Below, piece by piece: positions 11,221 to 26,768 of a DNA stretch of 64,000 bases. The stretch is from Pelodera strongyloides (lineage: Eukaryota; Nematoda; Chromadorea; Rhabditida; Rhabditidae): positions 1-64,000 of the forward strand of contig JAANDG010000640.1 in assembly GCA_036852015.1 (NCBI GenBank), in the 5' to 3' direction. The position numbers and the translations under genes were made by a program. Positions within the stretch are counted from its first letter, which is position 1; each line of letters begins with the position of its first letter. The notes under the pieces were generated by a model. That model was given only the letters and a program-made list of their open reading frames with translations, ran no database searches and had not been told where the DNA came from.

Positions 11221-14200
11221 ATGTCTTTCATAAAGTTATTTTGCGGGCGGATCGCGCGCTTGTTTTTGTCAGTAGTTGGGTTCTTCAAGCGGGCTCTTTG
11301 CTTTATGCGCAAAAGGGACAACATTGGCGAACTACCGTTCACAGGTATTATCTACTTTTTTGTTTACATTAGTTACTTTTTTTTTATTTTTACGTGAGAA
11401 AACATCAAGGTAAGAGGGCATGAACGTAAGAACAGTGCTATTCATTTATAAACGCCAAGAAACTGTCTTGATTCAAATTTTCTAAATAAAATCTCATTGT
11501 TGTCGTGAATGTTAAGGTTTACACAATGATTGCATTTCCACTTGATCCTTTTTAGTGAAAGTTGATCCAAATACTGCCGGCCATAATCGACCTCCGGGGT
11601 TTAATGGTTCACCTGCAAACCCTTCTGATTCATGGGACAATAGTTGGCATGAAAAGGCTGAAGTGGAGGATAAGATTGAAGAGTACAGGCGGAAGAAGGT
11701 TGGGATTTGGAGGGATTTTGGAGCTTCGTTACCAGAGCTGAAGTTGGCGCTCCGTTCGTACTCAATGCAGAAGTGCATCACGCAGCCTCACTAAATAGTT
11801 GCGGTTCGTCGCTCGTAGGCAGACTTTTTTGCTACAGCATATTGTTAATCTTTCTGTAGGGTCTTTAATACTTGATTTCAGGAACATACGCAATCTGTCT
11901 CTGAAGAGGAAACGCCAAACTTCTTTGATGATATGGAACCTGAAATTAAAAAGACGAAAAAGGTTTGTGCCTTGCCACTTTATTTTTGTCTGTTGATTAT
12001 ATAATGAAAAGTAGTACCTTTATGCAAATTGTCCCGACTTGAAGTAATCGTTTGCCGTTTGGCGAATGAATTTAAGCCTATTTCTTAAAGCGAAATGCTA
12101 GTCCCTGTGGAAAATTTGCATATGATAAGCAAATCCTATGTATCCTATGCTAATTTTGTATGATCGTCCACGGCAATCGTACAAAATTAGCATAGGATAC
12201 ATAGGATTTGCTTATGATATGCAAATTTTCCAAAGAGGCTAGCATTTCGCTTTAAGTGAAGCGTTTGTTCTTTTTTTTTTGTTTTGCAAGAACCAGAACG
12301 TAAAAAATCTTTGCGAAAGATTTGCGAAATCGTTCCCTTCTTTGCGAACTTATCTGTGTGATATATTATTAGTAGAAAGCATATTATCCTTTCGCAGGTG
12401 ATTTTGAAGCCGCGAGTTGGCTCTTCCGTAGAACATCCAAAAAGAAACCTGTTCTCTTTTTCGGAAGACACGGCCGTAATCCCTCAGGTATGGATATTTA
12501 AAATAGTCCTGATATTGCTAAACGAACTTATCATTCATTGTGACTTTCTTATATTTGCTCTTTTGGTTTTTATCCATTGATGCCTGCGCATAACGCGTAA
12601 TGGAAAATTTTTTGCTGTTTGTGCATGTGGTCTTTTTCCAGGCTTAAATTTCCGCTATTTGTTTGAGTTTTGTTGTCACTGAATTTTAATTGTGTTATGA
12701 TTCGCGCTCGTAATTCCAATCCCTAATTTGGCTGCCTCGATGCCTCTTATTGTTATACGTATTGCCGGTGCTCTAGCATTTGCCGCTGATAACCGATGGT
12801 TAGATCTTGGCAGTTTTCGTTATTTACTACAAATTACTGTGCAAAAAAATGCGGAGTCTTTGTCTAATATCTACGTCTTTTTTTGGGCATTACTTGTGGG
12901 ACCGCTTAAGTTACCGCTTTTAGGGGAATATGTATCCTTTTGCTCGAAATATGTTTGCATTCCCACCCCTTGCTGCATGCCCACTAGGCAGGTGAAAAGC
13001 AAAAATCAGTCCCAAGAGAAAACTTGGGCCTTTGGAACAAAACAAATCATTTTGCGCGATCATGTAACCAAAAAGAACAAAATTTCCGAAATAAGTTGTG
13101 GTGTTGGGGGATAAAACTCGGTGCACATTAGAGGTGTAAACTTAGAACTCAACGAAAACAGTCCTAATTCATTAGTGTTCGAAAGCGTTACCGCAAACAA
13201 ATAATTGACCGCCGCCGAGATTGAACCAGCGACGGTCGGCGCCAAACTAAGAAGCATAGACGCTGTGCTATGACATTGATTTGTTTAGGTGGTATGGCTG
13301 AATTATGAAAAAAAAATCATAAAAAAAAATCAACAATTTCAACAGGAAAATCCTTCTGGGTCCTATTTTCCCAAGCACGACCATTGTTCCAATTTTTTAC
13401 TATATAAAATGCAAAAGGACAATACAAAAACTTTACGGTGCTGCTCTAACAGTGCACAGGGCGTACTAATTGTCAATTATTGGGGTAATTTCAACATTAT
13501 CTTTTATCTTTCCCCTTTTTCGTGCGCTGTAAGTCTAAATCACTAATGCCTTTATTCTTGTCAAACCTTGATTGACATTCTTGGCTCGCCGAACAACAAA
13601 AAATTGTCTTTCTTACCACGCTCCCTTTTTGCATGGATTGCATATGTCCTTCCCAATTGAAGCTAAGTAATGTTTTTTTAGTTTTTATTTTGTATGTCGC
13701 TAACTACAGAGTGAGTAACTATTATAATGATCCAGGAATCTGATATTCACAATAGTTCTTACTCAACATGCTGTTCTCCCGTAAAACAGCGTATTTTACT
13801 ATGTATCAACTGTTATTGCTCATCGAGATGATTTTACTAGCACAACGTTTGGTACCATTACCCCAGCCACACTCGTCACTTTCTCACTTGCGGTGAAACA
13901 TTCGTGATCACTGGTTGCTTAATTTGCATTTTTAAGGAAACTGAAAGCAGATCTAGTTTGCTCTTTTTCAACGCATATGCACGTTTCGCCATTGTTTTAA
14001 ATACGAACTAGTGTACGAATGTTTACAGGGAAACTAGTTATATTCAATACATCGATACTTTTCCTGTATTAATTAAGAAACGTGATTTCATCATACGAAA
14101 TAGTTGAGCTAATTATTTATCAAGTAGTGTGTACAGTAAAATATTTTACCTGACCGGCAATTTTAAAGGCAACATGTCTAACCTTCATTGAAGTGATGTA

Positions 14201-17200
14201 CACCGTCGTCCAGTTCTCGATAACAGTATCTTGGACCGCGTAAGCTTTTGATTTTTGTCTGGCTCCCCTTTAGGTGACGATAAGATCTGCCGATTTGCTC
14301 CCTTTATGCTCGCTTGCGCAACAACAAAGCAGCCAATTTTGATTTTTCCTCGGTTTTCTTCGAATATGACCGTTGTCGTTCTGCATTTGCTTTGTGGAAT
14401 AAGTCGGAGAAACTGGAATCTATCCACAAACCAATAATTTTCACCGAACAGTGCCGTTTGAGTTGGCGCCACATAAATTTGACCGAGCGACAGTTTCAGA
14501 TAGAAACGCTGATTTTGATAGCCGCCTAGATCCAAGCATATATGCATGAGTCATTGTCTGAGATCACATTGTAGAAATAGCCTTCGCGTTAACAGTAAAT
14601 TCCAGTTTCAATCATGAGCTATTTTCTTACTGAATTGCAAGATTCAATTGCAATTTGCAAACACCCTCCCATAAAATGTGTTGGTGCTTCAATTTGTGGA
14701 CCAAAACTCATTTTGTATGCGCTGCATTAATTGTCTATAATGACGGATCATATTAATTATCGCTAAATCCACAATGATTCGAGACATTTCGGTTTTTCGC
14801 ATCGCCACACCCGCGCGATGAGCAGATTACGCAAAAGTGTTAACGGGAATCCGCCAAGTGTATATCACTGCAAGAACCAACAAAGGATATCGGAACATCC
14901 GCAAAAAAAGAATGACGAAGAAAAACAACAAAAGAAAGGGACTATTGGTTTCAGCAGACGATCGATGTAATATCGCTCGAAAGCTTGGCAACATTTATCG
15001 AAATGAAATCTAAATTATGTTGTTTACAAGTTCACAACAGTTGTGAATTTATATAAACACGGCAATGAAGAAGAATGGAAGCACGGGAGACAATGAAGGA
15101 AGTACAGCTGTGAAAACAGTAGCAAACCTCAGAGATGTGTTCCTACACTGTTTTCGTCCTCAGTAATAATGGATGTGATCGGACATTGACTGTTCTTTTC
15201 TTGCGGGAAGTAATTAGCGCAGTGCACATTGTTCTTGTGAAATGATTCCTAATGCATATCATTTAGCGGGAGCGCTTCTTTTCGCAAACGGTCTTCTTTG
15301 ATTTAAGTGTCATGTATTTGATGTGTTTGCAAGATTTTGCGTCATTACCTGTTGTGTTTATACCGGTTCGGATGCAACATATAAAAGCAGCTGATACGTT
15401 TGAAATTTATTAAAATGGTAAAGTTCTGTAATTGCGTTTAATGCGAGATCGGTTGGTCATTCTTAACAGGCTTCGAGTCCTTTTGCTGCGTCCTTTCCAA
15501 GCGAAGCTTCAGCAGATTCAAACGGTGTGATTCAGCGGGAGTCAGCTTCTGCAAAACGCATGTGTTATCGTAATAGCGAACCTCCGTGTCAGCGTCTTTG
15601 TTGCCAATTTATCTAGTTCTGCATCATATTTTTGCTTTATCTTTTTTTATTTCGGATTGCTAACTTCGGGTTTGCAATTGTCCAGCTCCTTTTGGTATTG
15701 GCACACCTCGATCCTCACATCCACTCTTGCGTCACCATCCCTGCAACATAAGAAAATAATGAGTCCACTTATTTATCTGGGTTCCTCTGGGTAAATCCGT
15801 AGAAGTTCGGACATAACACTTTGACTTGACGGTAGACTCCTCGAAAGCTACCGTTCCATTTCGACATCTCTGATGTAATGGTTGACTCCGAGCACGGGAT
15901 CAGATCTGATTGAAGGACCAAGAACAGAGATTGAATCCCAATCCCTCCAAGCGCAACGCTCACCGCGACCGTCTTAAAAAGTTGGCTTATTTTTCTCTTA
16001 CAGGACAGTTTGCCTCTGCATTCTTCGTTAGAGAGCCATATTAATGATGCACATGTAATTAGTGTGATACATTAATTACATCATATAATTAATACCACTT
16101 ACCGCTTTCGACCTTTGTCGACAAAGAGGTGCAACATAATGCCATCAAAGACTTGGAGTTGATCAGAAGTCCGGAAACGAATGTTCTCCTTCCGGAGAAC
16201 GCTTCATATCCCTTTGAGGAGTTGCAATCGTGCTTCCACTCACACGACACTGCACAGTGGTATGGAATGAATGGGGCACATACAGCCTAAAGTTGTTTTC
16301 ATAATTGTTTTCGTACAATAATATTGGCCGATTGATCCTTATGTGACTTCGGTACGTTACTTTCTCTATTTCTGTTATCGGGAAACCTGTTTTCGGGAAT
16401 TAGCTGTGGTTCAAGGTCTGATACTGGGCGATGAGATAGGACAAGTTGAGCACAATGTGTTTAGCTATTAAAACACGTGTGTTACTTACCATGTTGCTCT
16501 CGAGGGCGAAAAGCTTCTGTCCAACATAACATTGTATGGCTCCAAGGGCAATGCCGGGCAGCAAGAGCAGAAGGAACCTGGTGATGCAGGCCATAGTCTG
16601 CGTGAGACTGGGTTCGGCACTGAGCTCTTTTCTAAAGCGCGCCTCCACCCACAACCCTCCGCCCCCAAAACTATCGGCACAGAGAACAACCCAAGTGCAG
16701 CCCCTTCGGGATACTTTCGGGATTGGAACATAATCTATTGCCATAGACCATAAACTTTACAAGGCATGCGATCGTGATTTGGTATTGCACTTGCAAACTA
16801 GGTGTTCTGCCAGAACTGTAAGCTCCATGGTTGGAAGTTGTGCAATACTGCTAACCAACTTTTGAAATAGGGTAACTCATTTAAGATGAAACTTTCTGTG
16901 AACATTACGTAATATAACTGATTTCCCGATGGTGTTATTCTCGTGTTTCATATCATAACGAAATTGTACGAAAGTCATAGTGAAAGGCTGTCGTCGGTCT
17001 CACAGAACTCACCGTAAGTTCTTAGTGCTTATGATCTTGGTGTGTCCACTTGACGTTTTATTTATTATTTTTTGTTATAACTCACGTCGTAGAACAGAGT
17101 GTAGTGAGCGTACAATCCTGCTCGTTATGATTTCTTACACGTGACTAGGTTTGCAGAGCCTTGAGTCATCTATTTTACGCAGTTTCTGGTACATTCAACA

Positions 17201-18651
17201 ATCTTGTCTCGGCTTGCGTGCCTAATGGAATGCACACCATGACAATACCCCAACCGGATTTCGACGACCTGACTACTTTTAGCCATAGAACATTCAAAAG
17301 TTCCTCATTGAAAATGTGTGATACTTTGCAGCCGTGTGCTCCAGTAAGCACGCGTATTATTGTTTGAGAACTAAACACTGCGGAAGTGCTGATATGAATA
17401 TGAGATACATATGTACATGTCGTGGAGTACAGGTGTCATGTAAAGTTTTTCAAGGCCATTCATTTAGTTTCGCTTGTGTAAACTATACATAGAACATTAC
17501 ATGGCTAAATTCTCTCACTGATTTACTTTCAGTCCAAAAACACTCGCTTGAGTGAAAAATTGAAAATCAAATTGAAAATCTGATTTGAAAATGAAACTAT
17601 CTCTCAAAGGGTTTTTTTCCGCTCTGCAGAACTTTCACTTTTTATGAGGTTATGTTCGGCCTTGAGAGATTCGTTGGATGTTCGCGTGCATTTCATTTGA
17701 TTTCGAACGCAAAATTGGCAAAAATTTTATGCGAATTTCTTATCTAGCATAGAATGGATGGTTGGCTCCCTACTGCGCAGGCAAGGTTATGCTTTTGTTT
17801 TGAAGCTGCCAAATAAACCATTGTAGAAAACTGGCAGCATACCTTGTGGTAAAAGGGAAAAATATTAATGCGAAAATATCACTCTGGTTAATGTCACCCA
17901 CTGTATTAGCACCTTTGATACCCTTCCAAAATATGTCACATACAACAATGCCTATTGTGCAAGTGTCAACGTCTCTTCTCTCTCCAGCAAGGGCCTCTTA
18001 CCACACCACGTGTATTTCCCTGCCGAGCCGCATTAGCTCAGTTGGTAGAGCGTCAGACTTTTAATCTGAATGTCAGGGGTTCGAGCCCCCTATGCGGCTT
18101 ACATTTTGCATTGAGTATTCTACCGTTTTATACAACGAACTGTTCCGAAAATAAACAAGAACTATTTTTGTAGGTATATAAAATGTTTATAAGAAACGAA
18201 ATAATATTTTTATTATTTTACTTATGTAAATTTGTCATCTGGAACTCGTCGTCTACTATTCTCAGGAGCTATGTGGAAGAAGTCATACTTTGTTTTGAAA
18301 CACTGTAGTGAATCTTGAATAAAGGAGCGCTCTGTTGTAGCCTAAAATATATTATTTTCCAGGTTGGTGAATTTGGTGAGCTCGAGGACCTTGACGATAA
18401 TGCAGAAAATGCTTGGGACGATAACCTGGATCAGACGCTACAATCGGTATGTTTGGATAATTCTGGAGTGCTTATTCTGAATTTTTTGACGAACTTTTTT
18501 GAACCGATATCTATTCGTACTAGTTACATGGATGCAGTTTCAGCATAAACAACAACATTTGGAAGAAAAGAGACGGCAACGTCTAGAGGAGCATGAGAGA
18601 AGGAACCGAGAGAAGGCGGCTAGGTCGGGGATGTCCCAAGCACATCACTGA
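11221..18651 (+). CDS. EBAG9: EBAG9/RCAS1-like Golgi membrane protein (six exons)
   Basis: Exons: 11221-11344, 11556-11698, 11882-11962, 12398-12487, 18363-18446 and 18538-18651. All have GT-AG junctions and phases that join, giving 211 residues; human EBAG9 has 213. The N-terminus is a hydrophobic, cysteine-containing membrane anchor (LFLSVVGFFKRALCF, residues about 14-28). Shared landmarks follow: SWDNSW, then FFDDMEPEIKKTKK (matching the YFKDMTPTIRKTQK region of the vertebrate protein), then GELEDLDDNAENAWDDN, and a basic coiled-coil tail EEKRRQRLEEHERRNREKAA. EBAG9 family proteins sit in the Golgi and dampen regulated secretion in mammals; that role is inferred here from family membership. 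The fourth intron is 5.9 kb and hosts a tRNA gene. The last acceptor could instead be at CAG/CAT six bases downstream. Confidence 0.85.
12084..12256. mobile_element. Near-perfect palindromic MITE flanked by TTAA
   Basis: A 173-bp foldback lies between exons 3 and 4 of the EBAG9-like gene. Starting CTTAAAGCGAAATGCTAG, it is nearly self-complementary to its centre near 12170, with a short loop. TTAA occurs at both tips (12085-12088 and 12252-12255), which fits a piggyBac-type TTAA duplication, though a TA duplication of a mariner-type element is also possible. It has no coding capacity. Confidence 0.75.
15438..16594 (-). CDS. Possible small secreted cysteine-containing protein; exon 2 reading frame unresolved
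   Basis: This lies in the big EBAG9-like intron on the opposite strand. The first exon (16490-16594) encodes a good signal peptide (MACITRFLLLLLPGIALG) followed by AIQCYVGQ, and ends ATG/GTAAGT. Candidate exon 2 is 16103-16286, exon 3 is 15665-15740 and exon 4 is 15438-15548 with a TAA stop. All have standard splice sites. Exons 3 and 4 join cleanly (VCQYQKELDNCKPE then KLTPAESHRLNLL). Entered in phase from exon 1, exon 2 reads a cysteine-rich stretch (AVCAPFIPYHCAVSCEWKHD), but exons 3-4 need the other frame of its second half (ENIRFRTSDQLQVFDGIMLH). The model is therefore one base out of phase. Explanations are a real frameshift, a sequence error or a missed intron. CysCys and QCYVG recall Ly6-like nematode secreted proteins, but I cannot assign a family. 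Confidence 0.4.
18027..18099 (+). tRNA. tRNA-Lys (anticodon TTT)
   Basis: A complete cloverleaf: acceptor stem GCCGCAT pairs with ATGCGGC, the D arm is GCTC...GAGC, the anticodon stem TCAGA/TCTGA encloses the loop CTTTTAA (anticodon TTT) and the T arm is AGGGG/CCCCT with TTCGAGC. Internal promoter boxes A (TAGCTCAGTTGG) and B (GGTTCGAGCCC) are intact. A TTTT run just downstream (about 18104) can terminate Pol III. There is no intron. It lies within the fourth intron of the EBAG9-like gene, on the same strand. Confidence 0.96.
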
Positions 18652-20034
18652 GAGAACAGAAAGCTTAGAAACTCCAGACTCATCTACCACTAATGGTAAG
18701 GTGAAGTACCTACATAGCGGTTATGAAAATTCAGTAGTAATTAGGTGCCCAATTGCTACAGTAATTTTTTGTTAACATTGGTTTGATTTATAAAACCAGT
18801 TTATTTTTATTTTAAAGTTAGTATAGGAAAACCTATTTGAGATAAAGTTCTTAACGCTCCGCAAGTTTTACCCAGCTACCAACTATTACACCTTTGGTAG
18901 GGTGAAGGCTGAAGGGGTTCCGGGCCGGATGGATTCAACCAACGACCGGTGGCGTGAGCAAGGCAGTTGCCACTTCCTCTGATATACGTAGATTAGTAAA
19001 CAATTTTTATGGGCGCCCATTGGTCGACGGCTTGATGAACTGGCGCTACGTATAGCTAGCTCAATCTCATTATTTTCCATTTCACCAAAGTAATCCCTTA
19101 TGAGGAGGGCGGCAATTCAGGTGACAATTCTTTCGTGACGTGGATTTATTCTTAGTGACTTATGGTCAGTCGTATATGATGATGACAGCGCATAATTATA
19201 AATAGGCTTGTTTTGCATTCGAGTGTACTCATTTACCAAATTCTTTATGATTTATCAGCGTGTGTTCCTTTTCCGACATGTACATTTGATTTGTGTGGGT
19301 GTTGTTGGTTTTCAGTCCTTGTGATATTTTGTCTTCACCTCTTGTCATTTTTAAATTATTTGTTTTTTTACTCATTGATATGTGCCGCACCGATTATCCG
19401 TAATTTATTGAAATCCACGTGTGTATGTTTAATTGTGTTTTTAAATCCTTTTAATTATCGATGCTCAATTTATGGAAATAAAATAAAATTTGCATGATAA
19501 TAAAGCTCCTGTCCCTATTTTTTTTTGCTTGAAAATCAGCCGGAAAGAACGTCCATGTATGATACTCATTTCACATTGAGTAAAGCGAATGGAGTGCTGA
19601 ATTGTGAAACCACCTCATTCTTATAGAGTGTGGATTTACTTTGACGGTAGTGGTACGAAATCTAGGCAGTATTCTTAGCCGCACTTGCTCATGCAATCAA
19701 AATTAAAATATGAAGAATGGAAATGCAATTTGTTGATAATACAGCAGTCTATGTGTTACTAGTCAACATATACAGTTTAAACCTTTATTTTTCTGCGCGG
19801 GTTATAATTTCGGATAGAGTGTGACCGAACGGCACATGAAAAAACATCTCATGGAGCAAGCGTACATTTGCAGCTTATATTTCGAATCCTTTTCTACATA
19901 TTTGTATAAAGATAGCAAAGAAAATACTTAGCCACATAATAAAAATAAACTATAAAACGACTGTGAAATGATCTAGATGAGATGAGATGCAGAAATAAAA
20001 TATTATACTGATAAATGATTGAGAAAAATATATA
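18652..20034. other. Intergenic; EBAG9-like 3' flank and alpha-tubulin 3' flank
   Basis: This stretch separates two convergent genes. An AATAAA at 19477-19482 could serve the plus-strand gene. On the minus strand an AATAAA-type hexamer lies near 19783, about 250 bases past the tubulin stop. No further gene is supported. Confidence 0.5.
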
Positions 20035-23151
<3,117 letters not shown>

Positions 23152-23749
23152 TTTTCCATTTGGAGCCATAGTTGAAGATAGCTAGAATACTTATGAAATG
23201 GTCACTGAAGTTTTGTATGTGGAATGTGACCGCATTTCATAGTTGTGAACAGACACGGTGGTTTCCATGACTCCCGTATCCTTAATTAAAACTTCCACTA
23301 TACGGTCGGCAACCGAGAATAGTGCGACTAATTGAGAGAAGCAGAGATCGATAGCAATATTGTGGCCACAGATATCATACATAGAAGCCGGACAATTAGA
23401 ACGAAGGGGAAACCGAGGTTCTATGGTGAAATTAGCACACACCTGCTGCCGATATGGGCAGTAGCCAATTATATAGGATTTCTTAGACATTTGGGGGTCT
23501 GGAAAGTTATTTAGATTTTGTTTGAAACAAATATGTATCGCTGTCAATAACGTAACAAGCTTTTCCAGTTTAATACTTTATGGAAGTACTAAGGAGAGTC
23601 CAACCGGAGTAGTAATGTGATTTATTCTTTCCGTTGTGTCGATGACAGTGTGTGCACGCGAGTGTTTTAAACGGGAGCAAAAAAAAAGAATCGAGAATGT
23701 TGGCATACTTTATTTTTATTAGAAATTTGCGTAGCACTTTATTGCATCA

Positions 23750-25669
23750 TCACGTGAGCAGTTGGTACACCGGGGCAGGCATGAAACTGAAATTGAAATA
23801 TGTGAAAAGTTATCAGTGAAATGCCATTTGCCTGCAGAATTGAGTAGATAAACGGAAAGTTGTCAATATACCTCTTGAGCCAATACGCAATCACCGCCCG
23901 TTTCGGCACTACTGCCACTCGTTTTTCACACAGGATGGCGTCTTCGTAATATTCACACACCGTTTCTGCGGATAGAAGAGGCAGTCGGCCACTCCTCAAG
24001 TTTTACATTGACATATATAATAATAATAATAATAATTTATTGACACATTATATAAAGTATATAAGTGTTCATCATATAAAATGATGATGATGAGAACTTT
24101 GGCAAATTAAGCCACATGTAACGATTAGCTTGAGGTTCGACCATTTGTATCAGTTGGTCGAACGAAGTGGTAAAAGTAAAAATTGAGCAGAGTACAGTAA
24201 TATTCTTACAGCGGTCTGGTCAGGTTCGTCTTTGTAAGCAAGGGGCAGACAGAAGTGAACTTGACATTCTTCTTGCCTAGCATACTCATCTCGTCCTCGA
24301 GTGCTTCCATCAATCCAAGCAGCGCATGTTTCTCGGCCGAGTAGTCACTTATCACTGAACAAAAAAAACGATCAGTATCCCAACGAAACTGCAATCTTTC
24401 TATGTTTGACACCATACGTTTCAATGTATCCAAAGACCCATGGGTTTTATTGCACGCAACAAATAACTCGTAAAACAGCTCGAAGTGCCTACTTCCTTTT
24501 CCTATTAGCGCCCTGCTTGAAGCCGTTGTAACAATATGTCCTTGGTTTTGTTCAATCATATCAGGAAGTACTTGGCGGATCAGCTGCAATGAACAATTGT
24601 GCTACCTCATTTACGAGTAATATATCTCGATGTATCTCCAAAGCTTGTGCAAAACAGTTTCCTGGATGCTCAGTTTAAGTTGAGCAATTTGTTTCGTGCT
24701 GTCAGAAAGGGAGTTAGATTCCTTCTACACATCATTCAGTCGCCATAAAAAAAAATTTGGCTATTGTACATAAATGAAATATAGCACGCGACAGACAACT
24801 AACCAGCATTGGGGACACAAGGTTGAGCTGTAATTGTTTCTGCATCCTTTCAATGGGAATTTCGACATATTTGCTGAACGTGCACATTCCTGTAAGGAAA
24901 AGAACCTAAAATAACAACCAAGACAAAAGATACTCTCATAAATAAAGTATCCCGCTCACCTGCATTGCATATGAGAATATCAATGAATTTGAATTCTCTT
25001 TTCACTTTAAGAAGAGCAGTCTCGACCTCTAGCTGATCGGTTAGGTCAATACGCTGAGAAAGAACCTGAACAATATCAAAGTATTAGTAATTTCTCGGAT
25101 GTCATGTTCAACATGTGTCTTTCTTTTTGAGCATGTTGCCGGTGTATATTTTCTTACAATTAACAAACATTACAGTGGTGAAAAAACTACCTTTGACCCT
25201 CGATTTACGCAAATCAATTCTGTTTTTTCTAGGTTTTCTTCATCTAGATCCCAAAGAACGAGGTTGACGTGGTGCAAGGCGAGTCTTTCAGCCAGACATC
25301 TGCCAATGCCGTTTGCAGCGCCAGTAATTAAGATTGTCTGAGATATTCATTATTATTTTACTGATAACACTGTTAAACCAATGGGAAATCCCCAAACTGG
25401 AAGTATATCGAAGAAAAAAGCATTTGTGTCGATATGGACGTATGCGATCTACGTTTTGCTACATAAAAGCAGAAAACGAGGCTCTGAATTCCCATAATAC
25501 TCCTACTAAATCGATAAAAATATAAGAAATTAACAGAAGAACAGACCTGACCGGTTATTTTCTTTCTCGGAAACCATCCAATCGGTGCGAGGAACTTTAA
25601 AGACGATACGATGCATTCGTAAAAAACAATTTTCAAAATAACGTATAGTTGGAACAAGTATATCAACAT
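23750..25669 (-). CDS. Membrane-anchored short-chain dehydrogenase/reductase, SDR16C (retinol dehydrogenase-like)
   Basis: Exons, 5' to 3': 25669-25547, 25337-25191, 25065-24960, 24889-24804, 24583-24493, 24354-24210, 23994-23872, 23786-23750, giving 285 residues. An N-terminal hydrophobic anchor (LIYLFQLYVILKIVF) precedes the cofactor-binding motif TGAANGIG (TGxxxGIG). Next come an acidic residue after the second strand (LVLWDLD), suggesting NAD preference, then ICNAG (the NNAG position), GHIVTTASS with the catalytic Ser, and YSAEK with the catalytic Tyr and Lys. The C-terminus (KRAVIAYWLK then SFMPAPVYQ) resembles SDR16C/DHRS3/RDH10 proteins of the ER or lipid-droplet surface, which act on retinoids or other lipid alcohols. 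The substrate cannot be read from sequence. ICNAG replaces the usual NNAG. Polyadenylation-like AATAAA hexamers sit just past the stop. Confidence 0.88.
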
Positions 25670-26768
25670 TTTGAGGAGAAAAACGTCCTTGTTACGCGGC
25701 GTAGTTTGTACTCTTTTGCCTGGGAAACGCTGGCAGCTTGGCAATGATAAGACGAATTCCCTGTGCGCACAGACAACACAACTGTTGTTGACTGACAAAA
25801 ATAAAGGAAATTGTCATTGTCTACGTGCATAACTGTCCAAGAAGATTCATGTCTAAGCAATTAGTAAAGTTTTATTGCGCCCTGTGTGATTTGTTCTATT
25901 TAGAGATGATGTCCAACAAAGACCTTGTATTACTGGTCATTACATAAAATTAAGAAAAATAAAATACATGTTTATTACATAAATATCTACAAACATTCAG
26001 CAAAAGCAAACCTATTCGGATACCGAAGAAAATGCAAGTGAGCGGTGACAGCAAGGAGCGTTAAATATATAGGATGTTGAATCTTATGGAGCCTTTCCTC
26101 TAATAATAAAACTTTACTAAAGGACTAGATCTGTCGGCGTTTAGAACAACGTTGGTCGCCTCTATTTTTATTGTATTTATATTGCACTCCTATAAGACAT
26201 GGATCTGAAACTAAAGGTAAATTGTTGCAGCAAAATATATGACCAGATAAAATACTGTGATATCACATTGTAACCGTAATAAATTGAGATTAATCTAGGA
26301 GTTTGTGGAGATCAATCTGCATATTATTAGTGAGATCATTTTTCTTTATGCATATGATGAATGATTACTTTAAGGACGACTGAGGATGATCCGCTGGGTT
26401 GAAATGGCTGGATAGAAAAAAATTATAATATACTACGGTTAAAACCATTAATCCGAGTATAGGAGCGAAGGATAGGTACAACGCAAGACTGTGAAAAGAC
26501 ATCAATCGAAAGTAGTAAGGCCCAAATCCCCTTCATAGATTAATCGTAGTGGATTGCGTGTAATCCAAGAGTAATGCTGCTCGTCTCTGGTAGCATCGCC
26601 TCCTCAGCACTGGAATTATCATTCATTGAAAAAAGTATTGCTTTTTTTTTGGAAGAGAAAGTACTCACTCAAGCAACACTTTGCAAACTGGTGTAGTGCA
26701 GTGTAGACATTGCTAGTTATGTACATTCTGAAGGTGAAAAGCTAGCATGCCTAAGTCACTCAATTCGA
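25670..26768. other. Intergenic or alternative 3' end of the LIM gene
   Basis: Mostly non-coding. On the minus strand, a possible extra exon of the LIM gene (about 26665-26723, flanked by TTCAG and GTGAGT) and a further open stretch near 26500-26620 could extend its C-terminus. The frames do not settle on one clear ending. Confidence 0.35.

Noticed and set aside
13190..13290. Possible tRNA-derived SINE (GGTTCAATCTCGG-like box B on the minus strand; similar motifs near 15930 and 18940)
   Set aside because: The three sites share only a short box-B-like core and no alignable body or tail, so a common family is not supported.
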